Below, piece after piece: positions 55,776 to 64,000 of a DNA stretch of 64,000 nt; position 1 is the stretch's first letter; each line of letters begins with the position of its first letter. The notes beneath the pieces are model-generated. The model did not search any database and was not told the origin of the DNA. It saw nothing but the letters and a program-made list of their open reading frames with translations. Made by a program: the position numbers and the translations under genes. Source of the DNA: Microbulbifer harenosus (lineage in GTDB: Bacteria > Pseudomonadota > Gammaproteobacteria > Pseudomonadales > Cellvibrionaceae); the NCBI RefSeq assembly GCF_005771435.1, contig NZ_VANI01000004.1:62001-126000 (forward strand), read 5' to 3'.

Positions 55776-57686
55776 TTACGCGTCCCGCGCCGCCTCCAGC
55801 TGCTCAGAAATTTCCAGCCACTCCATTTCCAGCGCTTCCAGCGTCTCCCGCGCCTGCCCCTGGGCCTGGGTCAGGCGCGCGATTTCGTCTTGCTGGCCGC
55901 CGCTGTAGAGGTTCTCGTCGGCAAGCTTCCGCTCGATGTCCTGAACCTCTTTTTCCGCCTTTGCCATTTTCTGTTCAATGGTCTTTATCTTGTTGGTGAG
56001 CGGTTTCAGCTGTTCCCGCAGTGCGGCGGCAGCGCGGCGCTGGGCCTTTTTGTCTTCCGCGGGTTTGTTGTCCATTGCACTTTGGATCTCGGTGCCCTGG
56101 CGTTTTTCCTCGCGCTTAAAACTGAGCAGCCACTGCTTGTAATCGTCAAGGTCGCCGTCGTAGGGCTCGGCGCGGCCCTCCGCCACCAGAATGAATTCGT
56201 CGGTGGTGTTGGCCAGCAGATGGCGATCGTGGGAGACCAGCAGCATGGCGCCGGGGAATTCCGCCAGCGCCATGGTCAGCGCGTGGCGCATCTCAAGGTC
56301 CAAATGGTTGGTGGGTTCGTCCAACAGCAGCAGGTTGGGTTTCTGCCACGCCAGCAGCGCCAGTGCCACCCGCGCCTTTTCTCCACCGGAGAAGCCGCCC
56401 ACCGGCTCGAACACGCGGTCGCCGATAAAACCGTAGCCACCGAGGAAATCCCGCAGCTGCTGCTCGCTGGCATCCGGTGAAAGCCGCTGTACGTGCAGCA
56501 GCGGCGAGGCTTTGGCATCCAGCGCCTCCAATTGGTGCTGGGCGAAATAGCCGATCTTCAGGTGCTCGCCGCACTGGCGCTCTCCGCCGAGCAGCGGCAA
56601 CTCGCCGGCGATGGTTTTGATCAGCGACGATTTACCGGCGCCATTTGGCCCCAGCAGCCCGATACGGCGGCCGGGCTGAATGCCCAGCTCCACCCGCGGC
56701 AAAATGGTTTTGCCGGGGTAGCCGATCGCCGCTTCGCGCAGATCCACCAGCGGGTTGGACACCTTGTCCGAACACGGCAGGCGGAAACGGAATGGCGAGT
56801 CCACGTGGGCCGGGGCGATTTCCGCCATGCGGTCCAACGCCTTCAGGCGGCTCTGGGCCTGCTTAGCTTTGGACGCCTTGGCGCGGAAGCGCCGCACGAA
56901 GTCTTCCATGTGCGCGCGTTCGGCCTGTTGCTTCTCGTACTGTACCTGCTGCTGCGCGAGGCGCTCGGCGCGGGTGCGTTCAAACGCGGTGTAGTTGCCG
57001 CTGTATAGCACCAACGACTGCTGTTCGAAACTGACGATGCTGTCCACCACCGCGTCGAGAAAATCGCGGTCGTGGGAAATGATCAACAGAGTGCCAGGGA
57101 AGCGTTGCAGCCACTGCTCCAGCCACAGGGTTGCGTCCAGATCCAGGTGGTTGGTGGGTTCGTCCAGCAACAGCAGGTCCGCGGGGCACATGAGTGCGCG
57201 CGCCAGGTTCAGGCGGATGCGCCAGCCACCGGAAAAGCTTTTTACCGGGCGCTGCTGGTCCGCGTGGGAAAAACCGAGGCCGTCCAGCAGTTGCGCAGCG
57301 CGCGCCGGGCCGGAATAGCCGTCTATGGCCGCCATGCGCTCGTGCAGCTCGCCGATCAGCCGGCCATCGCTGCCGTCGGCTTCCGCCGCTTCAAGCGCCT
57401 GTTGCAGTTGGCGCAGGCGGTGGTCGCCGTCGAGGGCGTAGTCCAGGGCGCTGCGCTCACTGGCGGAGACTTCCTGAGCCATGTGCGCCACTTCCCAGCC
57501 GGAGGGCACCTCTACCGAGCCGGCGTCACTCTCCTGCTGCTTGAGCAGCATTTTGAACAGGGTGGACTTGCCGCAGCCGTTGGCGCCGATGACGCCGACC
57601 TTGTGGCCGGGGAAAATGCGGCAGCTGGCATCGCGCAGCAGGTCGCGTCCGCCTACCTGCAGCGATACGCCTTGCAGATTGATCAA
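55776..57686 (-). CDS. yheS: ABC-F family ATPase YheS
   Basis: 636 residues with two ATP cassettes: Walker A IGANGCGKSTLFKMLL and LGPNGAGKSSLIKTI, signatures SFSGGWRIRL and FSGGEKARVA, and two LLLDEPTNHLDL Walker B motifs. The linker (about 240-300) is Arg/Lys-rich, and the C-terminal coiled coil includes LKPLTNKIKTIEQKM. This is the YheS form, a ribosome-associated translation factor, not an exporter. In Pseudomonas it neighbours algP as here. Confidence 0.95.
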   Translation of the reverse strand: MINLQGVSLQVGGRDLLRDASCRIFPGHKVGVIGANGCGKSTLFKMLLKQQESDAGSVEVPSGWEVAHMAQEVSASERSALDYALDGDHRLRQLQQALEAAEADGSDGRLIGELHERMAAIDGYSGPARAAQLLDGLGFSHADQQRPVKSFSGGWRIRLNLARALMCPADLLLLDEPTNHLDLDATLWLEQWLQRFPGTLLIISHDRDFLDAVVDSIVSFEQQSLVLYSGNYTAFERTRAERLAQQQVQYEKQQAERAHMEDFVRRFRAKASKAKQAQSRLKALDRMAEIAPAHVDSPFRFRLPCSDKVSNPLVDLREAAIGYPGKTILPRVELGIQPGRRIGLLGPNGAGKSSLIKTIAGELPLLGGERQCGEHLKIGYFAQHQLEALDAKASPLLHVQRLSPDASEQQLRDFLGGYGFIGDRVFEPVGGFSGGEKARVALALLAWQKPNLLLLDEPTNHLDLEMRHALTMALAEFPGAMLLVSHDRHLLANTTDEFILVAEGRAEPYDGDLDDYKQWLLSFKREEKRQGTEIQSAMDNKPAEDKKAQRRAAAALREQLKPLTNKIKTIEQKMAKAEKEVQDIERKLADENLYSGGQQDEIARLTQAQGQARETLEALEMEWLEISEQLEAARDA

Positions 57687-57753
57687 TGGAAACCTCTTTG
57701 AATTCGTCGGATTTTGACTAGGCTATCCGAAAACAAAACGCCGGAATTCTATC

Positions 57754-58320
57754 GTGACAGAAACCGCACCTCCATCTCCGCCGCTCTCCCCGCTGCAGAA
57801 TCCGTTGTGGGATTTCAGCCTTGAGTTCTACCGCCAGCCGCAAGTGGCCGAATTCCTGCTGGAATGCCAGGACGTGCGCGGCGCAGACGTGTGCCTGTTG
57901 CTGTGGGCCAGTTACACCAGCGCCTGCGGGCGGCAGTTGAGCGACGAGAGCTGGCGGGTGGCGGACCGCGGTCTGGCGCCGCGCCGGCGCATGATCAACA
58001 GTGTGCGCAATCTGCGCCGCTGGCTTGCGCGGGTCAACAAAGGGGGCGGGTTGTACGAGTGGTGCAAGCGCTGTGAACTGCGCATGGAACAGCGGCAACT
58101 GGCCGCGCTGTGGAAGCTGCACCGCGAGTCCTGGCCGGAAACCCGTTCACCACTGGAGCTGGCGGGACAGCAATACGGCCTGCTGCAAAAAGATCAGGCC
58201 CGCTGGGCGGGCCTGATCGATGCTTATAGTACCGCTGCGATAAGCGGTGCCGGAGCGACTGGCGAAGCCCCCTCTGTGGATGCCATCACCGGTTCCGGCG
58301 GTGCAGCCGACAGCGGTTGA
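57754..58320 (+). CDS. TIGR02444 family protein
   Basis: 188 residues, GTG start at 57754. Family landmarks: NPLWDFSLEFYRQPQVAEFL, ECQDVRGADVCLLLWASY and YEWCKRCELRMEQRQLAALW. Members are about 150-190 residues, soluble and uncharacterised. The last 35 residues (Gly/Ala/Ser-rich) are poorly conserved. It is divergent from yheS and ends 19 bp before the AlgP-like gene, convergent with it. Confidence 0.85.
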   Translation: MTETAPPSPPLSPLQNPLWDFSLEFYRQPQVAEFLLECQDVRGADVCLLLWASYTSACGRQLSDESWRVADRGLAPRRRMINSVRNLRRWLARVNKGGGLYEWCKRCELRMEQRQLAALWKLHRESWPETRSPLELAGQQYGLLQKDQARWAGLIDAYSTAAISGAGATGEAPSVDAITGSGGAADSG

Positions 58321-58339
58321 GTGGGCCTCGAGGTCAAAC

Positions 58340-59326
58340 TCAATACTTGTGTTTGTGTTCTTCCGGCCCGTAGTGCGGATTTTCCTCGGTGGCAAACAGG
58401 CTGTTGGCCGGGGTGCTGGGCGTGATGCTCGGGGTTACCGGGTTGATCGCGATGGCACTGGATTCCGGCATCAGCGGCTTCGGATCTGAAGGCTTGCCCA
58501 TAACCGGCTCGGGGGTGCTGATCGCCGGCGCTGATTCCTGAGTTTTCACCGCGGGTTTGCTGCCATTGGTTTTGGCGGGCTTGTCCGTTGCGGATTTGGC
58601 GGTTGCCTTTGGGCTGGCCGCCTTCTTCGGAGTGGCCTGTTTGGCCACGGTTTTCTTTGCGCTCGTTTTTTTCGCCGGCTTGTCTTCCGCGGTTTTCGCC
58701 GTCGACTTTACTTCCGCTGCGGGGGCTTTCTTTGCCGCGACTTTCTTGGCAGTCGCTTTCTTCGCAGCTGTCTTTTTCGCAGCGGCTTTCTTTGGCGTTG
58801 CCTCTTTTTTCGCTTTTGCCGCGCCGGCTTTCTTGGCAGTAGCGGTTTTCGTTACCGCCGCCTTCTTGGCAGAGGCTTTTTTGCCGGCCGCTTTCTTCTT
58901 GGGCTTGTTCGCGCCCATGGCTTTTTTACCCGCGGCTTCACCCGCCTTGCGAATGGTTTCGGCGGTTTTCACCGCCAGTTTGGCGGCGGACGCTGCGGCA
59001 GCGGCGTCAGATGCCAGCTTGGCTGCGTCCTTGGCGGACTTATCCAGTTTGGCGAGGTTGGCCTTGGCGGTATCGACTTTTTTCTTTGCGGAGGCCTTTG
59101 CCGCGGCGGTTTTGGCCTTGCTGGCGGCGGCGCGGGTGGCAGCCAGTTTATCCTTGGCTTTCTTCACCTGCGCTTGCGCACTGGCGGCATCCTTGGTGGC
59201 TTTTTTCAGAGCCTTCTCGGCATCGGCCGCTTCCTTGGTCCGCGCCTTGTCGAGTTGGGTGATGATCGAGGCAATCTGTTTTTCCAGATCGGCAATGGAT
59301 ACAGCGGCTTTGCGTTTGGCGGCCAT
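58340..59326 (-). CDS. algP: AlgP-like Lys/Ala-rich histone H1-like protein
   Basis: 328 residues from ATG 59326. The N-terminal part is coiled (SIADLEKQIASIITQLDKAR); from about residue 120 it is an array of AKKA/AAKK-type repeats resembling histone H1 tails, as in Pseudomonas AlgP, and the last 60 residues are Pro/Ser/Thr-rich, ending GPEEHKHKY. It presumably coats DNA. The repeated composition makes it prone to slippage and length variation. The order yheS, algP, FKBP gene, algQ is as in Pseudomonas. Confidence 0.82.
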   Translation of the reverse strand: MAAKRKAAVSIADLEKQIASIITQLDKARTKEAADAEKALKKATKDAASAQAQVKKAKDKLAATRAAASKAKTAAAKASAKKKVDTAKANLAKLDKSAKDAAKLASDAAAAASAAKLAVKTAETIRKAGEAAGKKAMGANKPKKKAAGKKASAKKAAVTKTATAKKAGAAKAKKEATPKKAAAKKTAAKKATAKKVAAKKAPAAEVKSTAKTAEDKPAKKTSAKKTVAKQATPKKAASPKATAKSATDKPAKTNGSKPAVKTQESAPAISTPEPVMGKPSDPKPLMPESSAIAINPVTPSITPSTPANSLFATEENPHYGPEEHKHKY

Positions 59327-59793
59327 GAGTCGAAATCCTGCGGTTGAATCGGGTTGTCGGAATCTGTTTGGTCGGAACCCTGGGCTCACTTCCGGCAGCG
59401 CAGCACCGCCTATCTTCCGGAGGAAAAAATCAGGGTTGAACGCTGATAATAGCGCTGTTATTTGGGAAGTGCATCCCTGATACCCTGCCGATTTTGCGCA
59501 CTTTTTACCGACCCGCACCCTTCTGCTGCGTGTGCGCTCCGGCGTGCTTGCGCGCGGTGCAAAATAAATTACGCGGAAATGAAACATCCGGCGCGAATTG
59601 GCGTCTTACCCGGCAGTGTGCAGCCTCAACCTGCATGGGGTAGACTTGCCTGTCGCTGGCCGGACTCGACGTAACTGTGACCTGCCGCACAATGCGCACA
59701 GTGGTCTGGGTGTACAACAGCAGAGAAGGGTGGACGGATCTGTAGCCCTGCTCGATATAAAATTTGCTTCACGGAAATAAAGAGAACTTTCTC
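59327..59793. other. Intergenic region between algP-like and FKBP genes
   Basis: About 467 bp separating divergent genes. It must carry both promoters. A TATAAA at 59756-59761 sits 33 bases before the FKBP ATG with only a weak -35 partner (near 59733). No small gene, repeat element or RNA was recognised, so its length is unexplained. Confidence 0.5.
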
Positions 59794-60594
59794 ATGAATA
59801 AAACTTCTTTGGCTGCTGCGGTTGCGCTGGGTATTGCACTTGTCGGCTGTAACAAACAGGAATCCGCGAGCAGCGCGGATATCAAGCTCGAATCCCAGGA
59901 GCAGAAGGTCAGCTATATCATCGCCGAAGATATGGCCAACCGCCTGAAATCCCAGGATGTCGCGCTGGACCCGAAAATTGTCGCCATGGCGCTGGAAGAT
60001 GTGGCCAGCGGCCGCGAGTCCCGCCTGAGCGAAGAAGACAAGCAGCAGGTGATCCAGGTATTCCAGGAAAACATGCAGGCCAAGCAGAAAGAGCTGATGG
60101 CTAAGCAGGAGGCTGAATTCAAGGCCGCCGCTGACAAGAACCTGGAAGACGGCAAGAAATTCCTGGAAGAAAACGCCAAGAAAGAAGGCGTAAAAACTAC
60201 CGACTCCGGCCTTCAGTACAAGGTGATCACCGAGGGTAGTGGCCCGAGCCCCAGCGAAACCAGTGTGGTGGAAGTCGACTATAGAGGCACCCTGATCGAC
60301 GGCACCGAGTTCGACAGCTCCCACAAAAACGGCAAACCGGTGCAGTTCCCGGTAAACGGCGTGATCAAGGGCTGGACCGAAGCGCTGCAGCTGATGAAGG
60401 AAGGCGCCAAGTGGGAACTCTACATTCCCTCTGACCTGGCCTACGGCCCGGGCGGTGCGGGCGGCCTGATTGGCCCCAACTCCACCCTGATTTTTGAAGT
60501 GGAGCTGCACAAAGCGGACGTCAGCAATGATGAAGGTGCCGCGGAGCAGAACGCGCCGGAAGAAGGCAAGGCAGACGACGGCCACAACCACTAA
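59794..60594 (+). CDS. FKBP-type peptidyl-prolyl isomerase lipoprotein (FkpA/Mip type)
   Basis: 266 residues from ATG 59794 (AAAGAGAAC upstream). The lipobox is ALVGC (Cys near residue 19). A helical dimerisation domain covers about 30-125, then the FKBP domain ([47 protein letters not shown]) with the usual YxG and W residues. The C-terminal tail is acidic with His (GKADDGHNH). It folds periplasmic and outer-membrane proteins. This is the gene adjacent to algP in Pseudomonas. Confidence 0.93.
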   Translation: MNKTSLAAAVALGIALVGCNKQESASSADIKLESQEQKVSYIIAEDMANRLKSQDVALDPKIVAMALEDVASGRESRLSEEDKQQVIQVFQENMQAKQKELMAKQEAEFKAAADKNLEDGKKFLEENAKKEGVKTTDSGLQYKVITEGSGPSPSETSVVEVDYRGTLIDGTEFDSSHKNGKPVQFPVNGVIKGWTEALQLMKEGAKWELYIPSDLAYGPGGAGGLIGPNSTLIFEVELHKADVSNDEGAAEQNAPEEGKADDGHNH

Positions 60595-60624
60595 GGTCAG
60601 TGCCGCGAAGCGTTATGCGCAAGC

Positions 60625-60653
60625 AATAAAAAAGGGGCCGCGGCCCCTTTTTT
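60625..60653. terminator. Bidirectional terminator
   Basis: AAAAAAGGGGCCGCGGCCCCTTTTTT palindrome region between the FKBP gene (+) and rsd (-), with A and T runs on both sides. Confidence 0.93.
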
Positions 60654-60671
60654 ATGTGCCAGAGAAATCAC

Positions 60672-61139
60672 TCAGGCCAGTTGATTTTTGTGTGCGGTGT
60701 GCAGTGTGTCGATCATGCGATCTTCCGCCGCGAAGCGGGTTTCCAGAGCAACGCCCAGCTCGGAGAGATCCTGCGCGAGGGACCCGAGATCGTCGGTCTC
60801 CTGATACTTGTCGTTGAAGTCCACGGCCACGTCGGTGGTGGCGTCGATTTCCCGGTACAGCGCTTTCGCCTGCTGCAGGCCCTCGCTGTCGCCGAATGCC
60901 TGACCTTCCTGGATCAGCTGGTCGTACACTTCGAAGTGGCCGGCGGATACGTAGTCCACCAGCTGCTGGCACAGGGTGCGCACACCGGCTTCCGCTTCCC
61001 GGTTGCCATCGGCGATTTCCTTTTTCTCCGACAGATGGCAAAAGCTCACCAGCAGTGCCTGCCGGGAGTGTAGCCAGCGGTCAATAATCTGGCTGACACC
61101 GCCCCAGCGCTCCTGCGCGTTTTTACAGTTTTCCAACAT
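60672..61139 (-). CDS. rsd: Anti-sigma-70 factor Rsd / AlgQ
   Basis: 155 residues from ATG 61139, with AAAGGA upstream; the extended frame to 61172 adds 11 unconserved residues. The conserved blocks are IIDRWLHSRQALLVSFCHL, LCQQLVDYVSAGHFEVYDQL and LGVALETRFAAEDRMI. Rsd binds region 4 of sigma-70; AlgQ in Pseudomonas affects alginate and siderophore genes. It is divergent in sense from the FKBP gene and convergent with it at the terminator. Confidence 0.93.
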   Translation of the reverse strand: MLENCKNAQERWGGVSQIIDRWLHSRQALLVSFCHLSEKKEIADGNREAEAGVRTLCQQLVDYVSAGHFEVYDQLIQEGQAFGDSEGLQQAKALYREIDATTDVAVDFNDKYQETDDLGSLAQDLSELGVALETRFAAEDRMIDTLHTAHKNQLA

Positions 61140-61253
61140 CTCCAAGTTTCCTTTTGTGACTTCTACAACCACTTACTGGAATGTAGAAGCTTATGCCGCC
61201 GGCGGCAAGGAGAACGCGGGGAAAAACGTCACAATGAAAAAACGTCGGATCCC

Positions 61254-62006
61254 TCAGCCGACAAACAGCGGTAGCAGCAGCGCGGTCAATGCTCCGCACA
61301 AACCCATGGCCAGCGCGGAAAACGCGGCGCAGAGGGCGCTGATCTCCAGTGCGCGCACGGTGCCGATGGCGTGGGCATTGATCCCGAGGCTCAGTCCCAT
61401 CACACGTTCGTCTGCGATACCCAGCAATCGCAGCAGGCCAGGGCCAAACACCGCGCCCACAATACCGGTAAACGCCACCACGCCGGCGGCAAGGCTCTGG
61501 ATGCCGTGCAGCTCCTGAGCCAGCGCCAGCGCTACTGGCGTGGTTACGGACTTGGTGGTGAGTGCAATGATGACCGTGCGACTGCCGCCGAGCAGTGCGG
61601 CAATGACCACCGCGACCAGAGGGGCTGCAATGGCGCCGACCAACAGCCCGAGCATCATGGGCCATCCTGCCCGGCGCACCATGGCCAGGTTCTGCTTCAG
61701 GGGAATCGCCAGCGCGACCACTGACGGCCCCAGCAACAGGTAAAGCAGACCGCTGCCCCGCTGGTAACCGGGAAAGTCCACATCCATCAGCCACAAGCCC
61801 GCAAACACCAGCAGGCTGCCCCCCACCACCGGGTGCAGCAGCGGAGTACCGACGCGACGGTAAAATTTGAGTCCGAGCCAGAAGGCGGCAATATTGAGTG
61901 GCAGTATTACCAGTGGGTGAGATGCCGAAAGGGGATCGGCAAATGCGCCGGCCACCTGTTGCAGTTGCGACAGCCAGCGTGGCCACGCGCCTGCCGCTTC
62001 AGTCAT
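61254..62006 (-). CDS. lrgB: LrgB family membrane protein
   Basis: 250 residues from ATG 62006, 8 bases inside lrgA; GGGAG precedes it by 9 bases. Multiple membrane helices with LTTKSVTTPVALALAQEL and GIVGAVFGPGLL and GLSLGINAHAIGTVRALE, diagnostic of CidB/LrgB. With LrgA it is thought to move small organic acids or modulate holin-like activity. The overlap with lrgA implies translational coupling. Confidence 0.93.
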   Translation of the reverse strand: MTEAAGAWPRWLSQLQQVAGAFADPLSASHPLVILPLNIAAFWLGLKFYRRVGTPLLHPVVGGSLLVFAGLWLMDVDFPGYQRGSGLLYLLLGPSVVALAIPLKQNLAMVRRAGWPMMLGLLVGAIAAPLVAVVIAALLGGSRTVIIALTTKSVTTPVALALAQELHGIQSLAAGVVAFTGIVGAVFGPGLLRLLGIADERVMGLSLGINAHAIGTVRALEISALCAAFSALAMGLCGALTALLLPLFVG

Positions 62007-62397
62007 GCTGCCCATCTCCCGCGCCGTGCGCTGTGCGGTGCGCGATCAACCGATTCAGCAGTGCCGCGGTGAGCGCGAAGCTGATCAGCGTGCCGAGCAC
62101 CATGGCGGCAACGAGGGCGAGCCAGTCACCGCCGGACAGGTCGCGCACAAAGTACACACCCACCGAGGCGGGAAGAAAAATTAACACCAGCAGGCGCAGT
62201 ATCTGTTCGCTGACGGTCGCGAGCCCTGTTGGCACACGCCCATACAGCATCAGTGCCAGCATCAGCAGGAGCATACCGAGCACGGGGCCCGGCACTGGCA
62301 GCGATAACGCAGCACCGAGACTGCGCCCCGCCAGGTCAAAGACCAGCAGCAGCGCGGCGCCGAGCAGCCAGTGCAGAAATTTCTTGAGCCGCGCCAT
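61999..62397 (-). CDS. lrgA: CidA/LrgA family holin-like protein
   Basis: 132 residues, four helices; LPVPGPVLGMLLLMLALML and LIFLPASVGVYFVRDLSG are family blocks. The C-terminal tail is short and His-rich. It starts 6 bp downstream of the dsbB stop and overlaps lrgB. Confidence 0.92.
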   Translation of the reverse strand: MARLKKFLHWLLGAALLLVFDLAGRSLGAALSLPVPGPVLGMLLLMLALMLYGRVPTGLATVSEQILRLLVLIFLPASVGVYFVRDLSGGDWLALVAAMVLGTLISFALTAALLNRLIAHRTAHGAGDGQHD

Positions 62398-62403
62398 GGA
62401 TAT

Positions 62404-62895
62404 TCAGCGCTTGCGGAACGCCTGCCACAGGCCGAACAGGATCAGCCCGACAAACCCCACAGCCGCCCAGCCGGGGATGGAGAGACCGAGCAGGGTCCAC
62501 TTTACCTCGGCGCAGTTGCCGTCGCCGGTAAGCAGGGTCTTGAGGACTTCCGACATGGGGAACATTTCCACCATATAAGTGATGCCGGGGCCGCAGGCTG
62601 GCACCTGGTCTTCCGGCAGGCTCTGCAGCCACAGCTGGCGGCCGGAGAAGTACAGGCCGCCCAGTGCCCACAGGGAGACCAGCAAGCCGTAGATACGGCG
62701 GCCGATGACCTTGGGGTTGTGCAGGAAGGCGATCAGGGAGACCAGGCCCACACCGAGGAACATGACGCGCTGGGTGATACACAGCGGGCAGGGCTCGAGC
62801 CCCATGGCGTATTCCATATAGAACGCGGCGGCGAGTACGAAGATGACCGCGAGGAACATCAGCAGGAAGGTGGTGCGGGGGCTTGGCAGGGTCAT
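62404..62895 (-). CDS. dsbB: Disulfide bond formation protein DsbB
   Basis: 163 residues from ATG 62895; the longer frame is not conserved. Four membrane helices. Active cysteines: CPLC pair in GLEPCPLCITQR and the second pair in QVPACGPGITY and GNCAEVKW. It reoxidises DsbA with ubiquinone, linking to the ubi genes of this window. In Pseudomonas a dsb gene also follows algQ. Confidence 0.95.
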   Translation of the reverse strand: MTLPSPRTTFLLMFLAVIFVLAAAFYMEYAMGLEPCPLCITQRVMFLGVGLVSLIAFLHNPKVIGRRIYGLLVSLWALGGLYFSGRQLWLQSLPEDQVPACGPGITYMVEMFPMSEVLKTLLTGDGNCAEVKWTLLGLSIPGWAAVGFVGLILFGLWQAFRKR

Positions 62896-62900
62896 GGCAA

Positions 62901-63509
62901 TTATTTTCCGGGGTAATTCTGGTTCTGGTGCTGTTGCCGGAACAGCGCGGCCTGTAGCGTCAGATCCGTATACAGTGTGTGAAATTCGCGCTCCAGCAAT
63001 ACACGATCTGCCTGCAGCAACGGCAGCATATCTACCAAAGGCTGCGGTCGCCGCAGTCTTTGGCCGACGCGCTCCAGGGTGCGCTGGATGACGCCGACGT
63101 CGCGATAGCCGGGCAGCAGTGTAAATTGCTCGGCGCGCTGAATAAATGCCCGAGCGTTCTCCGGGATCCACTGCTGGCGCTGGCGGAAGTTGGACCAGCA
63201 GGTGTCGACGAAGGTTTCCAGCGGTACCGGGGTCCATTGCTGCCAGCTGTCGGCGAGCAGGTGGTCGAACCAGATATCAAGGGCGATGCCGCCGAGGCGG
63301 CGCCACCGGGGGCCGAGGCGGGCGAGTGCGGAGAGGTAGGCGGGATGTTGGTCACTCAGCAGGTCGATGCGCCGGTGCAGGCGGATACCGTCTTCGATGG
63401 CCTGCGGGCGCTCACCTTTGAGGGGACCTTTGACGAAATCGCCGAGCAGTCCGCCCAGCTGCCAGTCCGGATCGGGGCCGGATAGAAGCAAGTGGGCGAG
63501 GTAGTTCAT
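62901..63509 (-). CDS. acpH: Acyl carrier protein phosphodiesterase AcpH
   Basis: 202 residues from ATG 63509. MNYLAHLLLSGPDPDWQLGG, GDFVKGPLKG, HRRIDLLSDQHP and GIALDIWFDHLLADSW are the DUF479/AcpH set with the conserved His-Asp residues. It removes 4'-phosphopantetheine from ACP, a theme shared with coaBC and coaD in this window. It starts 5 bp upstream of dsbB. Confidence 0.93.
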   Translation of the reverse strand: MNYLAHLLLSGPDPDWQLGGLLGDFVKGPLKGERPQAIEDGIRLHRRIDLLSDQHPAYLSALARLGPRWRRLGGIALDIWFDHLLADSWQQWTPVPLETFVDTCWSNFRQRQQWIPENARAFIQRAEQFTLLPGYRDVGVIQRTLERVGQRLRRPQPLVDMLPLLQADRVLLEREFHTLYTDLTLQAALFRQQHQNQNYPGK

Positions 63510-63534
63510 TGGGGGAGTACTTCGAACGGATTCT

Positions 63535-63662
63535 GTGGCGGCACCGCTACCGGGAGTTGGTGTGTGAGACGCGCCGTGAACCCATCCATGGGGGCTCTGC
63601 AAAAACATCCTGTTTTTGAAGGTCTCACACACCAACTCCCGGTATCGGCGCCTTCGCGTCGA
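63535..63662. repeat. Mosaic stem-loop element, copy I (gshA-acpH gap)
   Basis: Outer arms 63548-63570 and 63622-63644 are exact 23-base complements (left starts TACCGGGAGTTGGTGTGTGA). Core AACCCATCCATGGGGGCTC at 63579-63597. Inner hairpin CAAAAACA-TCC-TGTTTTTG at 63600-63618. Full family ends TGGCGGCACCGC and CGGCGCCTTCGCGTCGA. Outer arms differ from copy F only in the middle part. Confidence 0.92.
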
Positions 63663-63665
63663 GGT

Positions 63666-64000
63666 TCAAAGGTCTCGTTGGCAGAACACGTACTGCGCAT
63701 AATAGCTGCCGAGATAATCCTCAAAGCTGCCCTTGTCGGCATCTTCTATGGCTTTCTGTTTTTCCAGTGACTCTTCGGCAAGCCGCTCGAACTTCGCCTG
63801 TTCTGCCGCGTCCAGCGGGCGCTCGAGGAAGTACTGGCGGTGCTGTTCGGCCTTGGCTTTGGCCCACTGGAAGAAGGTCTGCCCGTGCTCGTGCATTTCC
63901 GCGAGCATCTGCGCGGCGGGGGTCGGGGTAATGCCTGCGATCTTGTCGCGCTGGGCGCTGACCGCGCGCTGGTAGTCGTGGCTGGCCCAGGCCTGATCCA
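63666..64000 (-). CDS. gshA: Probable glutamate-cysteine ligase GshA, C-terminal part (cut by window end)
   Basis: Frame open to the window edge; 111 residues visible, ending FCQRDL. The stretch TPTPAAQMLAEMHEHGQTFF, then YFLERPLDAAEQAKFERLAE and KQKAIEDADKGSFEDYL, resembles the tail of proteobacterial GshA (ARxLAxM--HG ... S--xQ--IE-AD--xF--YL). The catalytic domain lies outside the window, so the name rests on the tail only. It would supply glutathione, the substrate of Ggt. Confidence 0.65.
   Translation of the reverse strand, partial: DQAWASHDYQRAVSAQRDKIAGITPTPAAQMLAEMHEHGQTFFQWAKAKAEQHRQYFLERPLDAAEQAKFERLAEESLEKQKAIEDADKGSFEDYLGSYYAQYVFCQRDL

Noticed and set aside
58557-59480. Hydrophobic 307-codon frame opposite the AlgP-like gene
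   Set aside because: The reverse complement of Lys/Ala repeats gives Phe/Ala/Leu-rich text that looks like membrane helices. It extends beyond algP only into the intergenic gap, with no ribosome site.

Overview
The window reads as a single stretch of chromosome from a GC-rich marine gammaproteobacterium. Gene order and protein character best fit Cellvibrionales, probably Microbulbifer or a close relative; that is inference from recognised families, not from a database search. About 58 protein genes can be supported. No rRNA, tRNA, CRISPR array, transposase, integrase or prophage was seen.

Layout. 1-5.4 kb: M48 metallopeptidase lipoprotein, DUF4265-like protein, yaaA, DUF938 methyltransferase, small membrane protein, TraF-family envelope protein. 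5.4-9.3 kb: phoR-phoB with a Pho box, ubiA, ubiC. 9.5-12.5 kb: dicarboxylate symporter and two tandem paralogous exported proteins of unknown function. 12.8-21.8 kb: recG-oxyR, a GlsB-type membrane protein, an SDR protein, then ridA, spoT, rpoZ, gmk. 22-30 kb: accessory genes (sterol-desaturase-like oxygenase, zinc alcohol dehydrogenase, secreted subtilase, hipA-hipB, glycosyltransferase) lying between gmk and yicC, which are neighbours in Pseudomonas. 30-42.3 kb: yicC, rph, TPR protein, crc-like gene, pyrE, DUF4124 protein, slmA, argB, algC, coaBC, radC. 42.5-53.2 kb: rpmB-rpmG, mutM, ggt, coaD, rsmD, ftsY, ftsE-ftsX, rpoH, DUF423 protein, trmB. 53.2-64 kb: DUF1254 protein, OprF-like barrel, yheS, TIGR02444 protein, AlgP-like histone-like protein, FKBP isomerase, rsd/algQ, lrgAB, dsbB, acpH and the 3' end of a probable gshA.

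Much of the order (radC-coaBC-algC-argB-slmA-pyrE-crc-rph-yicC ... gmk-rpoZ-spoT-ridA ... recG/oxyR ... ubiC/ubiA-phoB-phoR, and yheS-algP-FKBP-algQ) is the Pseudomonas order, so departures from it are informative: dut is missing between coaBC and algC, and about 8 kb of accessory genes separates yicC from gmk.

The most unusual content is intergenic. Eight copies, plus one possible degenerate relative, of a 110-170 bp structured element occur in gaps between genes of the same orientation. Each full copy has a long outer inverted repeat whose sequence differs between most copies while its arms stay complementary, a conserved core centred on AACCCATCCMTGGG (M = A or C), and an inner hairpin of one of several types that combines with different cores and outer arms. 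Two copies carry a further nested hairpin in the inner loop. I do not know this family under any formal name, and its mosaic build is the main candidate for an undescribed system here. Two other palindromic repeat families are also present.
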